NCBI GenBank assembly: GCA_903921455.1
Contig: CAIXPZ010000192.1
Location: 1 to 36,712 of the forward strand
DNA length: 36,712 nt
Direction: 5' to 3'
Source: an uncultured Verrucomicrobia subdivision 3 bacterium
GTDB taxonomy: Bacteria > Verrucomicrobiota > Verrucomicrobiae > Limisphaerales > UBA11358
Shown: positions 25,701-35,001 of the stretch, piece after piece
Numbering within the stretch: position 1 is the first letter of the stretch
How the letters are laid out: every line of letters starts with the position of its first letter
Translations under genes and position numbers: made by a program
The notes under the pieces: generated by a model
What the model was told of the DNA's origin: nothing
What the model saw: only the letters and a program-made list of their open reading frames with translations
Databases searched by the model: none

Positions 25701-26873
25701 ATGGCGATGGAAAAAAAATACGGCACCGGCGGACGCAAGCAATTCGTCCGCACCAGCGTGCCGGCTAGTGAACGCATCGCCAGCACCATCCTCCTGCTGC
25801 TGGTGATCGCCATCGGGTTCGCGATTTATCACAAGGGCAAAAAATTTGATCCCAACCTCTACGCGGTCCGCACCGACTCGTTGAAATCCACCGCGGTCGC
25901 GGTCGCCGGCAAAGGCGGAACGGCACAGTCGGCTCCCGAATCCAAAACGGTTGCCGCCGAAGCGCCGAAAACCGTCGCTGAAAAATCCGGCGGCGGCGAA
26001 GAAACATCGCCGGAAGGGGGAGCGGAAGGTTCTGCGGCCGCTCCCAAACCGGCGGCCAAGGGGGAGCCGATGGAAATTTCCTTGGTCGGCACCAAACCGA
26101 TGGGCGACACCGAATTTTATAGCGCCGATACGCTCTACGAAAAAATTGACGGGCGGGCGCCGGCCTATCAGAGCTTCAACGTCCAGTCATTGCGCTGCCG
26201 CTCCTTCGCGGTCACCGGGGCGGCGGGCAGTTATGTGGATGTTTACGAATACCGCTTCGACAATCCGGTGGATGCCTTTGGCATGTTCGCGCTCGAACGC
26301 GACCCGAAAGGCAAGCCGCTCACCATTGTGCCCGATGGCTATGCCGCTGAGATGGGATATTTCTTCCGGCAAGGTGCGGTGTATGTCCAGATCATCGCTT
26401 CGGATATGAAGCCCGCGACGCTCGCCAAGGCGAAAAGTATTGCCGACATTCGCGCGCAAGATTTGCCGGGGGATGACCGGGGTCTCGCGGGCCGGCGTAA
26501 ATTGCCCGCGGAGGGAATGATCGCCGACAGCGTCGCCTTCGTGCCCGAAAATGCCCAGGGACTTGCCGCGCTAAAGGAGGTTTTTCAGGCGAAATATAAA
26601 TTCGCCGGTGCCGAAATTCCGTTTTTTATCATGGTGGCAACGCCTGTTGATGCGGCAAACGCGGCGAAATCATTTCAGGATTTCTGCGGCAAGTTCGGAA
26701 CCGTGGAAAACCTCCCGGACGTAAACAACGCCAAGGTGTTCCGCGCGCAGGTCTTTGGCAAGTGGAAGGTGGTCTATCTGCGCGACAACGAACTCGGCGG
26801 CGCATTCGATGTGGAGGATGCGGACCAGGCGCGGACATTCATCGAAAAATATTTGCGCGGCGAGCTAAAGTGA
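25701..26873 (+). CDS. Membrane-anchored DUF6599-like protein
   Basis: This 390-residue protein has one N-terminal transmembrane helix (about 28-42, ASTILLLLVIAIGFAIY). An Ala/Pro/Lys/Glu-rich linker (60-125) leads to a globular domain with YEKIDGRAPAYQSF and YVDVYEYRFDNPVDAFGMF. These recall the DUF6599 domain (INGGAELY-type motif), which is found near redox genes in Acidobacteria and Verrucomicrobia. No cysteine or known catalytic motif stands out. It starts 48 bases after the aldo/keto reductase and ends 21 bases before the DUF362 gene. It is probably a periplasmic accessory of the cluster; the function is unknown. Confidence 0.7.
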   Translation: MAMEKKYGTGGRKQFVRTSVPASERIASTILLLLVIAIGFAIYHKGKKFDPNLYAVRTDSLKSTAVAVAGKGGTAQSAPESKTVAAEAPKTVAEKSGGGEETSPEGGAEGSAAAPKPAAKGEPMEISLVGTKPMGDTEFYSADTLYEKIDGRAPAYQSFNVQSLRCRSFAVTGAAGSYVDVYEYRFDNPVDAFGMFALERDPKGKPLTIVPDGYAAEMGYFFRQGAVYVQIIASDMKPATLAKAKSIADIRAQDLPGDDRGLAGRRKLPAEGMIADSVAFVPENAQGLAALKEVFQAKYKFAGAEIPFFIMVATPVDAANAAKSFQDFCGKFGTVENLPDVNNAKVFRAQVFGKWKVVYLRDNELGGAFDVEDADQARTFIEKYLRGELK

Positions 26874-26894
26874 ATAGGTTATCTTACGATATAA

Positions 26895-27896
26895 ATGAGC
26901 GCATCCCCTTCCCACGAATCGCCGGTCAACCGCCGGGAGTTTCTCGTGCGCCTCGGCGTCACCGGCGCGCTTATCGCCGGCTCCGGACTTGCCGCCCGCA
27001 AACTCTGGCAGCCGAAACATTTCGTGCCGGGGTTTGAAAAGGAAAAAGGCCTCCAACTCCGGAGCTACGCGCCGGAGATCAGCAAAGTGATGCCGTCGCT
27101 CGCCATCGCACACGGCACGGAATACGAGAAAACGATTCGCGCCGCCATGGCCGCGCTCGGCGGCATGGATCGCTTCATCCGGCATGGCGACGTGGTGATG
27201 ATCAAACCGAACGTGGCGTTCGATCGCCCCCCGGCCCTGGCGGCCACGACCCATCCCGACGCGTTGCGCGCCGTGGCGAAACTTTGCTTCGAGGCCGGCG
27301 CGGCCAGGGTCATCATTGCCGACAATCCGATCAATTCACCGACCGGCTGCTTTTTCAAAAGCGGGCTGACCGCCGTCGCGTCCGAGATGAATTTGGATTT
27401 GATGTATCCGGAAACCAATTCCTTCGCCCCGCTGTCGCTCACCGGCGAGATCTTGAAGGAGTGGACCTTCTTCAACACGCCGTTCAAGCAGGCGACCAAG
27501 GTGATCGGCCTCGCGCCGTGCAAGGACCACAACCTCTGCCACGCCTCGATGACGACCAAGAACTGGTATGGCCTGCTGGGCGGCCGGCGCAATCAATTCC
27601 ATCAGCACATCCACAGCATCGTTTCCGATTTCGCGCTGATGATGAAGCCGACGCTGGTGATCCTCGACGGCATGAACGTCCTGATGAGCAACGGCCCGAC
27701 GGGCGGGCGACTGTCCGACGTGAAGCCGATGAACACCATCGTCGCGGGCACGGATATGATCGCCGTGGACAGCTACGGCTATTCGCATTTGCTGGAGCGC
27801 GACATCGCGGAGCTGACCTATCTCCACAAGGCGAATGAGCGCGGCCTCGGCAATATCAATTGGAAAGATACGCTTTATAAAGAGGTGACGGCGTGA
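26895..27896 (+). CDS. Tat-type DUF362 protein
   Basis: This 333-residue protein has a twin-arginine signal ([20 protein letters not shown]). The mature part matches the DUF362 family: [56 protein letters not shown] and [20 protein letters not shown]362 proteins often carry or serve Fe-S clusters. Here the two cysteines in APCKDHNLC are candidates but there is no full ferredoxin motif. The stop overlaps the GTG start of the following Fe-S protein (GTGA), implying translational coupling and joint function. The reaction is unknown. Confidence 0.85.
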   Translation: MSASPSHESPVNRREFLVRLGVTGALIAGSGLAARKLWQPKHFVPGFEKEKGLQLRSYAPEISKVMPSLAIAHGTEYEKTIRAAMAALGGMDRFIRHGDVVMIKPNVAFDRPPALAATTHPDALRAVAKLCFEAGAARVIIADNPINSPTGCFFKSGLTAVASEMNLDLMYPETNSFAPLSLTGEILKEWTFFNTPFKQATKVIGLAPCKDHNLCHASMTTKNWYGLLGGRRNQFHQHIHSIVSDFALMMKPTLVILDGMNVLMSNGPTGGRLSDVKPMNTIVAGTDMIAVDSYGYSHLLERDIAELTYLHKANERGLGNINWKDTLYKEVTA

Positions 27897-29476
27897 AGTT
27901 GGATCCGAAAGACTTGCTCAAACTCCGCAACGTCCGCCGCGTGGCGCAGGTGTTTTTCTTCGGCCTGTTTCTATTTTTCGTTTTCGTCACCGACCTGCGC
28001 TACCTGAAAGGCTATCCGGTCTCGCTGTTTCTCGAACTCGACCCGCTGGTTTCCTTTGCCACGGCCATCACCACGCACACGGTTTACATGGGTTTGATGT
28101 GGAGTTTGCTGCTGATTTTGCCCACGTTGTTGTTCGGCCGGATTTTCTGCAACTGGATTTGTCCCTACGGCATTCTGCATCACTTCACCGGCTGGCTGCT
28201 CGGCAAACGTCGCGCGGAGGAGCGCGAGCGCATCGAGGCCAACCGCTACCAGAAACTGTATTCGCTGAAATACGTCATCCTCATCGCCATGATCGCGGCG
28301 GCCGTCGGCGGCACGCTGCAAATCGGCTGGCTTGATCCCATCTGCCTGTTCCATCGCTCGATGAGCACGGTGATTCTGCCGCTCATCAATTTGTTTGTCC
28401 CATCGAGCATTTACGTCCGGCAATACTTCCACGTTGGTGCCTGGATCATCGGTTTCATGCTGCTGTTCCTCGTCGGCATGAACGTCGTCATCCCGCGCTT
28501 TTTCTGCCGCGTGCTGTGTCCGCTCGGCGCGTTTCTCGGCACGCTCTCCTCGGTGGCGCTCTGGCGCATTGACCGCGACACCACGAAATGCGTGGACTGC
28601 GATCTCTGCCTGAAAGGCTGCGAAGGCGCGTCTGACCCGCACACGCAACTCCGCAAAAGCGAATGCTTCGTCTGTTTCAACTGCATCGAGGACTGTCCGG
28701 AAGACGCACTTTCGTTCAAGTTCATGCCGTCGCTCAAGCGCGAAGTCACCGCGCCCGTCGTGCCGGGCCGCCGCGCGTTTCTCGGCACAATGATTGGACT
28801 GGGCTTCTACGCCTTTGGGCGGACGTCCGGCGCGAGCGACCGCAACTACGACAAAAAAGTCATCCGCCCGCCCGGCTCGGTGGAGGAAAAAGATTTTCTC
28901 GACCGCTGCATCAAATGCGATCAGTGCATCCGCACCTGTCCGACGAACGTGTTGCAGCCCGCCTTGATGGAATCCGGCATCGAAGGCATCTGGACGCCGA
29001 TCCTCAACATGAAGCTCGGCTTCTGCGAGGTGAATTGCACGCTCTGCGGCCAGGTCTGCCCGACCGGCGCGATCCAGCGCATCACCATTGAGGAAAAGAC
29101 GGGCACCGGCCCGTTTGACAAGGAGGGCCCCATCAAGCTGGGCACTGCGTTTTTCGATCAGGGTCGCTGTCTGCCGTGGGCCATGGAAACCCCGTGCGTG
29201 GTCTGCGAGGAAGTTTGTCCGGTGTCACCCAAGGCGATTTTTTCCCGCGAAGTCACCATCATCAAGCGCGATGGCAATCCCATCACGCTGCGCCGGCCTT
29301 ACATGGATCCCGCGCTGTGCATCGGCTGCGGCATTTGCGAGCACGAATGTCCCGTCACCGACGAGGCGGCCGTCCGCGTCACCGCCGTGGGCGAAACCCG
29401 CTCGCGCGAACGCCGCCTGCTCATGGATGGCGGCGTGACCAGCGCGGTCAACGAACTGGAAAAACGGCAACGCTAA
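27893..29476 (+). CDS. NapH-NapG fusion: membrane polyferredoxin
   Basis: This 527-residue protein starts at GTG. The first part is NapH/RdxA-like: about four transmembrane helices (near 17-33, 63-82, 126-143, 182-200) and the two CxxxCP motifs Cys86-Cys90 and Cys205-Cys209. Ferredoxin motifs follow at Cys233/236/239/243 and Cys258/261/264/268. Then [18 protein letters not shown] (292-309) looks like a retained twin-arginine signal of a NapG-type protein. Four more cysteine groups follow it: 339/342/345/349, 378/382/385/389, 426/435/438/442 and 476/479/482/486. Up to six [4Fe-4S] clusters are possible. Such proteins move electrons from the quinol pool to periplasmic enzymes. Neighbouring Tat proteins are the natural partners. 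No nitrate reductase is present. Confidence 0.9.
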   Translation: MKLDPKDLLKLRNVRRVAQVFFFGLFLFFVFVTDLRYLKGYPVSLFLELDPLVSFATAITTHTVYMGLMWSLLLILPTLLFGRIFCNWICPYGILHHFTGWLLGKRRAEERERIEANRYQKLYSLKYVILIAMIAAAVGGTLQIGWLDPICLFHRSMSTVILPLINLFVPSSIYVRQYFHVGAWIIGFMLLFLVGMNVVIPRFFCRVLCPLGAFLGTLSSVALWRIDRDTTKCVDCDLCLKGCEGASDPHTQLRKSECFVCFNCIEDCPEDALSFKFMPSLKREVTAPVVPGRRAFLGTMIGLGFYAFGRTSGASDRNYDKKVIRPPGSVEEKDFLDRCIKCDQCIRTCPTNVLQPALMESGIEGIWTPILNMKLGFCEVNCTLCGQVCPTGAIQRITIEEKTGTGPFDKEGPIKLGTAFFDQGRCLPWAMETPCVVCEEVCPVSPKAIFSREVTIIKRDGNPITLRRPYMDPALCIGCGICEHECPVTDEAAVRVTAVGETRSRERRLLMDGGVTSAVNELEKRQR

Positions 29477-29488
29477 AAAATATACCCA

Positions 29489-29701
29489 ATGCCCTCCGGA
29501 GAACGTCCTCGCACCTGCCGCGCCTGCGGCAAGAAATTTGAATATCCCGTCAAAGGCAGCGCCGCCACGCGCCATCACTGCGAGGACTGCGTGGCCGTTC
29601 CGGCCGAGACGCGCAAAACTTTGGAACGCCTTAATAATCGCGTGACGCAGTTGGAAAACCAGCTTCGCCGGCTGCTGGATAAAACAACCGCCCCGAGCTG
29701 A
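29489..29701 (+). CDS. Small zinc ribbon and coiled-coil protein
   Basis: This 70-residue protein has CRACGKKFEYPV early, then HHCEDC, giving two CxxC pairs for a zinc ribbon. A C-terminal heptad-like helix (ETRKTLERLNNRVTQLENQL) suggests a coiled coil. It starts 12 bases after the polyferredoxin gene. Function unknown; DNA, RNA or protein binding are all possible. Confidence 0.75.
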   Translation: MPSGERPRTCRACGKKFEYPVKGSAATRHHCEDCVAVPAETRKTLERLNNRVTQLENQLRRLLDKTTAPS

Positions 29702-29720
29702 ATCCAGCATCGAGGCGGTT
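29686..29720. terminator. Possible bidirectional terminator between convergent genes
   Basis: AACCGCCCCG (29686-29695) can pair with CGAGGCGGTT (29711-29720) with one mismatch around a 15-base loop. It is followed by an AT-rich stretch. It overlaps the last codons of the zinc ribbon gene and faces the 3' end of dapL. Confidence 0.35.
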
Positions 29721-29761
29721 TGATCTAAAACAATTATTCTTCGGGGTCCGGGACTAGGCGG

Positions 29762-31000
29762 TTACCACTTCAATTCCTGCAGGCGCCGCGCCACTTCCTC
29801 GGCATTCGCCCGGCTGTTGAATGCGCTGATGCGGAAAAAGCCTTCGCCCTTCGATCCAAAACCGGAACCGGGCGTGATGACCACGTTTGCGTCGGCGAGA
29901 ATCTTATCGAACGCCTGCCAACTCGTGACGCCCTTCGGCGTGCGCACCCAGATGTAAGGTGCGTTGACACCGCCGAAAACTTTCAGGCCAGCCTTTTTCG
30001 CACCCTTGCGGAGGATCTCCGCGTTGCCAAGATAATGTTTGATAAGTGCGTCCACTTGCGTCTTGCCTTCGGCGGAATAGAGCGCCTCCGCGGCACGTTG
30101 CACCACGTAGCTGACGCCGTTGAATTTCGTCGCTGAGCGGCGGTTCCATAGCGGATGCAGCGGCTTGAATTCGCCGGTCTTCGTCTGCGCCATGAGTGAT
30201 TTGGGCACGACCGTGTAGGCGCAGCGCACGCCGGTGAAGCCGCCATTCTTCGAGCAACTGCGGAACTCGATGGCGCACTCGCGCGCGCCGGGGATCTCAT
30301 AGATGGAATGCGGAATGCCCGGCTCGGTGATGTAAGCCTCGTAGGCCGCGTCGAACAGGATGACCGACTTGTGTTCCAGCGCGTATTTCACCCACGCCTC
30401 CAGCTGCGCGCGCGTGGCAGCGGCGCCGGTGGGATTGTTCGGCGAGCAAAGATAAATCACGTCCACGTGCTTTTTCGGCGGCGCGGGAATGAAACCGTTG
30501 CTCGGCTTGCACGGCAGGTAAACAAGTTTGGCGTAAGCGCCCGCGTCATTGGCCTCGCCGGTGTGGCCGGCCATCACGTTCGTGTCCACATAAACCGGAT
30601 AAACGGGATCGCTGATGGCGATTTTGTTTTTCGCCCCCAGAATGTCGAGGATCGCGCCGCAGTCGCACTTGGAACCATCGCTGACAAATATCTCGTCATC
30701 CGCCACGTCCAGTCCCTTGTCGCGGAAATCATTTTGCGCGATGGCGTGGCGCAGCCAGTCGTAACCCTGCTCGGGACCGTAGCCCTTGAACGTTTCGCGC
30801 ACGGCCATTTCATCCACCGCCCGGTGCATCGCCTCGATCACCGCTGGCGGCAGCGGTTCGGTCACATCACCGATGCCGCAACGGATCAGGCGCTTGGCGG
30901 CCTCGGGATTCGCGTCGCAAAACGCCTTCACGCGCCGGCCGATTTCAGGAAAAAGATAACCGGCCTTGAGTTTGAGATAATTGTCGTTGAGCAATGCCAT
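29762..31000 (-). CDS. dapL: LL-diaminopimelate aminotransferase DapL
   Basis: DapL converts tetrahydrodipicolinate directly to LL-diaminopimelate with glutamate as amino donor, for lysine and peptidoglycan synthesis. From ATG 31000 the product is 412 residues. The N-terminus [20 protein letters not shown] is typical of the family. Other hallmarks are [31 protein letters not shown] and [16 protein letters not shown]. The PLP lysine is Lys251 in [13 protein letters not shown]. An in-frame start at 31045 would add 15 residues with no similarity. DapL is used by Chlamydiae, Verrucomicrobia, cyanobacteria and plants, which fits the phylum guess. Confidence 0.95.
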   Translation of the reverse strand: MALLNDNYLKLKAGYLFPEIGRRVKAFCDANPEAAKRLIRCGIGDVTEPLPPAVIEAMHRAVDEMAVRETFKGYGPEQGYDWLRHAIAQNDFRDKGLDVADDEIFVSDGSKCDCGAILDILGAKNKIAISDPVYPVYVDTNVMAGHTGEANDAGAYAKLVYLPCKPSNGFIPAPPKKHVDVIYLCSPNNPTGAAATRAQLEAWVKYALEHKSVILFDAAYEAYITEPGIPHSIYEIPGARECAIEFRSCSKNGGFTGVRCAYTVVPKSLMAQTKTGEFKPLHPLWNRRSATKFNGVSYVVQRAAEALYSAEGKTQVDALIKHYLGNAEILRKGAKKAGLKVFGGVNAPYIWVRTPKGVTSWQAFDKILADANVVITPGSGFGSKGEGFFRISAFNSRANAEEVARRLQELKW

Positions 31001-31108
31001 AAAATAAAAATGAAGCGCGGAGACTAAAACATCCGCAGAGGGCAATCAAGAAACCGTTGGGCTGGCCGGGCGCAGCAGCGCGCGCCGCCTGCCGCCGTGG
31101 TCCAAAAC

Positions 31109-32020
31109 TCAAACCCGCCACGTAAGCTTTTTCACCTGCGCATGCTCGGCATGTTTCGGGTCAAGGCACCGCAGTTCGAACTCCGCCCCGTCGCGCGCGA
31201 GCGTGCAGCGCACCCAGCCGTTCGGCCGGCCTTTCGTGAAGACATAGCCCGTGGGCGGCAGGTTGATCAGATGAACGCCGCTCGCGTGTTTCTCGCCATG
31301 CCAGTTGTGCGTGTGGCCGAAGATATACGCCTTCACCTGCCGATGCTGCGCGAACAAATCCTCCAGCGCCGCTGAATCCTTCAAACCGGATATGCCGCTG
31401 ACCGTGTTCAAATTGTGATGCGCCACCACGATGGCCGGCTTGTCCGGTCGCGCGGCCAGTTCGCGCCCCAGCCAGTCCAGTTGCGCCGCGCCCAGCTCAC
31501 CCGGCGTGGACAGCGTGACTTCGAGCGAGTCGAGCAGAAACCAGTTGGCCCGGCCTCCGGCGATGACCGTCACCTGTTTTTGCGGCACCGCGCTCAACTG
31601 GGTCGCGTCCTGCGGAAAGGCTTTCCAGAAATTATCCCGCTGGTCGTGATTGCCCAGGGAAAGATGGACCGGCGCGAGCGCGCGGACCGGTTCAATCATT
31701 CGGCCAAACGTGCGGTAATCCTCCGGCTGGCCGTTCTTGAAGGCGAGGTCGCCGTTCACGATGACCGCCGCGGGCTTCACCGGCCACGCGGCCAGTTCCC
31801 GCGCACAGGCGGCCAGATTGTCCGCCATGTTGACGCCGGTATTTTTCAGCGAGGCATCCGCCGCCACGTGGGTGTCGGAGAAAAAGGCGAACGTGTTTTT
31901 GTCCCGTGATTTTCCGAACAGCCCGGCATGACCGGCCGGGGCCAGCGCCAGGGCGGTGCCCGCCAGCGCGGCGCGTTTCAGGAATTCACGACGCGTGAGC
32001 TGCGGCAAGGTGATGGGCAT
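31109..32020 (-). CDS. Tat-type calcineurin-like metallophosphoesterase
   Basis: This 303-residue protein begins with a twin-arginine signal (TRREFLKRAALAGTALALAP). All five metallophosphoesterase blocks are present: Asp49-x-His51 (FFSDTH), Asp91 (VNGDLAF), Asn124-His125 (LGNHDQ), His201 (VVAHHN) and His236-x-His238 (FGHTHNW). It would be a periplasmic two-metal phosphoesterase, possibly acting on nucleotides or phosphodiesters. Its ATG lies 3 bases after the stop of the nucleoside transporter gene. The context suggests dephosphorylation of extracellular nucleotides to nucleosides that the transporter imports, but the substrate is inferred only. Confidence 0.88.
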   Translation of the reverse strand: MPITLPQLTRREFLKRAALAGTALALAPAGHAGLFGKSRDKNTFAFFSDTHVAADASLKNTGVNMADNLAACARELAAWPVKPAAVIVNGDLAFKNGQPEDYRTFGRMIEPVRALAPVHLSLGNHDQRDNFWKAFPQDATQLSAVPQKQVTVIAGGRANWFLLDSLEVTLSTPGELGAAQLDWLGRELAARPDKPAIVVAHHNLNTVSGISGLKDSAALEDLFAQHRQVKAYIFGHTHNWHGEKHASGVHLINLPPTGYVFTKGRPNGWVRCTLARDGAEFELRCLDPKHAEHAQVKKLTWRV

Positions 32021-32023
32021 AAT

Positions 32024-33295
32024 TTACAAGAGAAAGCCCGCCAGGCACGCCGTCATGTAAGCGGCCAGCAGACCGCCGAGCATGGCGCGGAAACCCAGCT
32101 TGGCCATTTCGCTGCGCCGCTCCGGCGCCAGCGACCCGATGCCGCCCACCTGGATCGCGATGCTGGAAAAATTGGCAAAGCCGCAGAGCGCGTAGGTGGC
32201 GATCGTGAAGCTGCGCGGATCGAGCGCGAGCTCCTTGGCGTTGGCCGTGAGGTCCAGGTAGCCGACAAATTCGTTGAGCACGATGCGTTCGCCCAGGATC
32301 TGGCCCACGGCCACGACGTCCTGCGCCGGCACGCCCATCAGCCAGGCGAACGGGGCGTTGATCCAGCCGAAGAACTTTTGCAGCGTCACCGGGTGCGCCA
32401 CGCCGAAGTGCGTCTGCGGGTAACCGACCGCGTAATTCGCCAGCGCGATGATGGCGATGAAGGCGATGAGCATGGCGATGATGTTGAGCGACAGGAAAAA
32501 TCCGTCCCCGGCGCCGCGGCAGATGGCGTCGATGGAATTGGCGGTCGTGCGCGGCGTCATGGCGGGCGCGCCGGCGGCGGTTTCGCTTATTTCCGTTTCC
32601 GGCAGCATGATCTTGGCGATGAGCAGCGCGGCGGGACAGTTCAGCACGGACGCGGTGAGCAGATGGCCGGCCGTGTCCGGATAGCCGGCGCGCATCCCCA
32701 TCGCCGCGTAAACCGCCGCCACGCCGCCGGCGATGTGCGCCATGCCGCAGACCATGATGGTCATCAATTCGCTCTTCGTCATCCGCGGAACGTAGGGGCG
32801 GATCACCAGCGGCGCCTCGGTCTGGCCCATGAAAATGTTCGCGGCCGCCGAAAGCGTTTCGCTGCCGCTGGTGCCCATCACCTTGCGCATCACCCAGGCG
32901 ACCGCGCGGACGACGCGTTGCAAAATGCCCCAGTGATAAAACAGCGCCGAAAGCGCGGACACGATGACCACGGTGCCGGTGACGAGAATGGCAAACACCA
33001 CGGAGTTGCCGGGGCCGAATTTTTCCGTGAGCAGGTTGCCGTCGGCCATCGGGCCGAAAACAAACTTGGTGCCTTCGCCGGAGAACTGGATCAGCTTCTG
33101 GATGACCTTGCCGGCGAATTCAAACAGCTTGCCCCCCCACGGCGTGTCGAGGATGAGCACGGCCAGGGTGAGCTGCAGGCCCAGCCCCCAGATGACGGTG
33201 CGCCACGGGAATTTCCGGCGGTTGTAAGAAACCGCCCAGGCGAGCAGCAGCATCGCGGGCCAGCCCAGCAGGCTGATGAACTTCAAGGCGTTCAT
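32024..33295 (-). CDS. NupC-family concentrative nucleoside transporter
   Basis: This 423-residue membrane protein has about ten hydrophobic segments. Family signatures are visible: FVFGPMADGN with LTEKFGPGNSVVFAI, the gate region MGTSGSETLSAAANIFMGQTEAPL, and the C-terminal ALCGFANFSSIAIQVGGIG. CNT transporters import nucleosides with H+ or Na+ across the inner membrane. The ATG overlaps the hpt stop by four bases, giving a salvage operon: uptake, then purine base phosphoribosylation. Confidence 0.93.
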   Translation of the reverse strand: MNALKFISLLGWPAMLLLAWAVSYNRRKFPWRTVIWGLGLQLTLAVLILDTPWGGKLFEFAGKVIQKLIQFSGEGTKFVFGPMADGNLLTEKFGPGNSVVFAILVTGTVVIVSALSALFYHWGILQRVVRAVAWVMRKVMGTSGSETLSAAANIFMGQTEAPLVIRPYVPRMTKSELMTIMVCGMAHIAGGVAAVYAAMGMRAGYPDTAGHLLTASVLNCPAALLIAKIMLPETEISETAAGAPAMTPRTTANSIDAICRGAGDGFFLSLNIIAMLIAFIAIIALANYAVGYPQTHFGVAHPVTLQKFFGWINAPFAWLMGVPAQDVVAVGQILGERIVLNEFVGYLDLTANAKELALDPRSFTIATYALCGFANFSSIAIQVGGIGSLAPERRSEMAKLGFRAMLGGLLAAYMTACLAGFLL

Positions 33296-33888
33296 GGGGG
33301 GCTGACGCGCTGGATGGCCGCCTGGTAAACCTGCGGATGCAGCACGCCGACGAACGGCAGGTTGCGGTAGCGCTCCGCGAAATCCAGCCCGTAGCCCACG
33401 ACAAACAAATCGGGAATCTCAAAGCCGACATAATCCGCCACGATCCCCTCGCGCCGCCGCGCCGGCTTGTCGAGCAGCACGCAGGTCTTGATGCGCCGCG
33501 GCTTGAGCGCCTTCAGCTTGGGCACGACGCGGCTCATGGTCTTGCCGGTGTCGAGGATGTCGTCCACGAGCAGCACGTCGCGGCCGCGCACATCAATGCG
33601 CAATTCCTTGGTGAACACCAGCTCGCCGGATTCCGTGCCGAGGCCGTAGCTGGAAACCCCGATGAAATCCAGCCGCAGCGGCACGTCCAGGTGCCGGATC
33701 AAATCGGCCAGAAATATCACCGTGCCGTTGAGCAGCGAGACCACCACGGTTTCGTGCCCGCGGAAATCCCCGGCGATTTCGCTCGCCAGCGACTGGATGC
33801 GGCGGGCGATCTGCGCCTCGCTGATGAGGATGCTCTGGACTTCCTTGCGCCAGCGCGGGGGGACGGCGGTCTTGGGTTTGGCGATCAC
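33292..33888 (-). CDS. hpt: Hypoxanthine phosphoribosyltransferase
   Basis: This 198-residue cytoplasmic enzyme joins hypoxanthine or guanine to PRPP. The PRPP-binding loop VLLVDDILDTGKTM spans residues 105-118. Upstream are VVVSLLNGTVIFLADLIRHL and DFIGVSSYG, typical of Hpt. FEIPDLFVVGYGLDFAERYR near the C-terminus is the base-binding region. The start is GTG at 33888. It lies 3 bases after the dUTPase-like gene and overlaps the transporter gene by four bases. Confidence 0.95.
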   Translation of the reverse strand: MIAKPKTAVPPRWRKEVQSILISEAQIARRIQSLASEIAGDFRGHETVVVSLLNGTVIFLADLIRHLDVPLRLDFIGVSSYGLGTESGELVFTKELRIDVRGRDVLLVDDILDTGKTMSRVVPKLKALKPRRIKTCVLLDKPARRREGIVADYVGFEIPDLFVVGYGLDFAERYRNLPFVGVLHPQVYQAAIQRVSPP

Positions 33889-33891
33889 TGC

Positions 33892-34272
33892 TTAAATATG
33901 TTTGGAGTCGTTCTCGTCCTTCTTCACATAGCCGCTGTCCTGGCGCTTGAAGTTCACCTCGTTCTTTTTGACATAGGCGGCGAAGACATCGTCCGCGCTC
34001 ATGCCCAGCACCTGCGCCATGCTGATGAGGAAGTGGAACAGGTCCACCACCTCCACGCGGGCGTTCTGCTCGTCGAACTTCTGATACTTGGCCCACCACT
34101 TCCACGGCACGCTGTCGGTCAGCTCGGCCATCTCCTGCTGCATGGCGCGGGTGTAGTTCAGCAGCCACTTGGTCTTTTCCTCCTCGCTCATGCCGTCGGT
34201 CTTGACGCCGATCCGCTCGTTGAGCGCCTTCTGCATCCGGAAAAGTTCGCGTAGTTGGTCGGGATTATCCAT
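33892..34272 (-). CDS. Dimeric dUTPase-like (MazG-type) nucleotide pyrophosphohydrolase
   Basis: From ATG 34272 the product is 126 residues, all-alpha. The all-alpha NTP pyrophosphatase signature ExxE-x(12-28)-ExxD is present: Glu47 and Glu50 in EMAELTDS, Glu74 and Asp77 in EVVDLFHF. WKWW between the motifs and FLISMAQVLGMS after them match the dUTPase_2 family. It likely hydrolyses dUTP or related dNTPs with Mg2+. The frame stays open upstream to 34338 across a heptamer tandem repeat, so the shorter start is preferred. It is first in the operon with hpt and the nucleoside transporter. Confidence 0.85.
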   Translation of the reverse strand: MDNPDQLRELFRMQKALNERIGVKTDGMSEEEKTKWLLNYTRAMQQEMAELTDSVPWKWWAKYQKFDEQNARVEVVDLFHFLISMAQVLGMSADDVFAAYVKKNEVNFKRQDSGYVKKDENDSKHI

Positions 34273-34289
34273 GCGCGAAGCATACAAAA

Positions 34290-34317
34290 CGAGTGACGAG
34301 TGACGAGTGAAAAGTGA
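34290..34317. repeat. Heptamer tandem repeat
   Basis: Three exact copies of CGAGTGA (34290-34310) and one degenerate copy AAAGTGA (34311-34317), in the divergent gap between the dUTPase-like gene and the exbB-like gene. Confidence 0.7.
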
Positions 34318-34346
34318 CACGGCGCCGCCGCCGCACATTTTGCGCT

Positions 34347-34374
34347 TTGAACTTCGCGCGCAAAGCCCTATACC
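34347..34374 (+). promoter_or_regulatory. Promoter of the ExbB/ExbD/TonB-like operon
   Basis: TTGAAC (34347-34352), 16 bases, TATACC (34369-34374). The expected start of transcription is about seven bases after the -10 box, at or next to the ATG at 34381, so the mRNA may be leaderless or nearly so. No Shine-Dalgarno is seen ahead of this ATG. Confidence 0.45.
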
Positions 34375-34380
34375 AACACG

Positions 34381-35001
34381 ATGCTGCCGACACTTTTAGC
34401 CAATGGCGGGCCGGTAATCTGGTTGATCCTCCTCGCCGCCGCGACCGCCGCCGTCGTGTTCATCGAACGCGCCCTGTTCTGCCACCGTTCCCAGATCAAT
34501 TCCGCCGAATTTCTCAACGGCGTCCGCACCGTCATCAAGCGCGGCAACATCGTCGAGGCCATCGCCATCTGCGACGCCACCGCCGGGCCGGTCGCGCGGC
34601 TGGTCAAGGCCGCCATCCTCGCCCGCGACCTCGGCCGCGACCGCGTGCGCGAAGCCGTCGAGGAGGCCGGCCTCATCGAGGTCCCGCGCCTGGAGGAAAA
34701 ACTGAACCTGCTCGCCACCATCACCCAGATCGCGCCGCTGCTCGGCCTGTTCGGCACCATCGTCGGCTTCATCGACGTCTTCGGCCAGATTGAACAGGCC
34801 GGCTTGTATGCGCACATCGAGCTGCTGTCGCACGGCGTCTGGAAGGCGCTCGTCTGCGCCGCCGGCGGCATCGCCGTGGCCATCCCCGCCCACGCCGGCT
34901 ACAACTACCTCGTCAGCCGCGTGAACAAGATCGTTTTGGACATGGAACGCGCCGCCGCCGAGATCCTCAACATTGTCAGCGAAAGCGGCAACGGCAAATG
35001 A
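34381..35001 (+). CDS. ExbB/TolQ-family proton channel homologue, altered pore residues
   Basis: This 206-residue inner-membrane protein has three helices: about 8-28, 112-135 and 153-175. The family core is clear: ITQIAPLLGLFGTIVGFIDV and GIAVAIPAHAGYNYL. By alignment with E. coli ExbB as I recall it, Thr148 is kept here as Thr126. The conserved glutamate (E176, in AEALLATA) is Lys155 in VWKALVCAA, and the threonine T181 is Ala160. Both are replaced residues of the proton path. ExbB normally forms a pentamer that turns proton flow into motion of ExbD and TonB. The stop overlaps the exbD-like start by four bases. Whether it still uses the proton gradient is open. Confidence 0.88.
   Translation: MLPTLLANGGPVIWLILLAAATAAVVFIERALFCHRSQINSAEFLNGVRTVIKRGNIVEAIAICDATAGPVARLVKAAILARDLGRDRVREAVEEAGLIEVPRLEEKLNLLATITQIAPLLGLFGTIVGFIDVFGQIEQAGLYAHIELLSHGVWKALVCAAGGIAVAIPAHAGYNYLVSRVNKIVLDMERAAAEILNIVSESGNGK

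Noticed and set aside
31928..33328. A 466-codon forward frame opposite the nucleoside transporter gene
   Set aside because: The His/Arg/Gln-rich product is a shadow of transmembrane codons on the other strand.
34290..34317. Heptamer repeat as a CRISPR or iteron origin
   Set aside because: Only three exact 7-base copies without spacers and no replication gene nearby.
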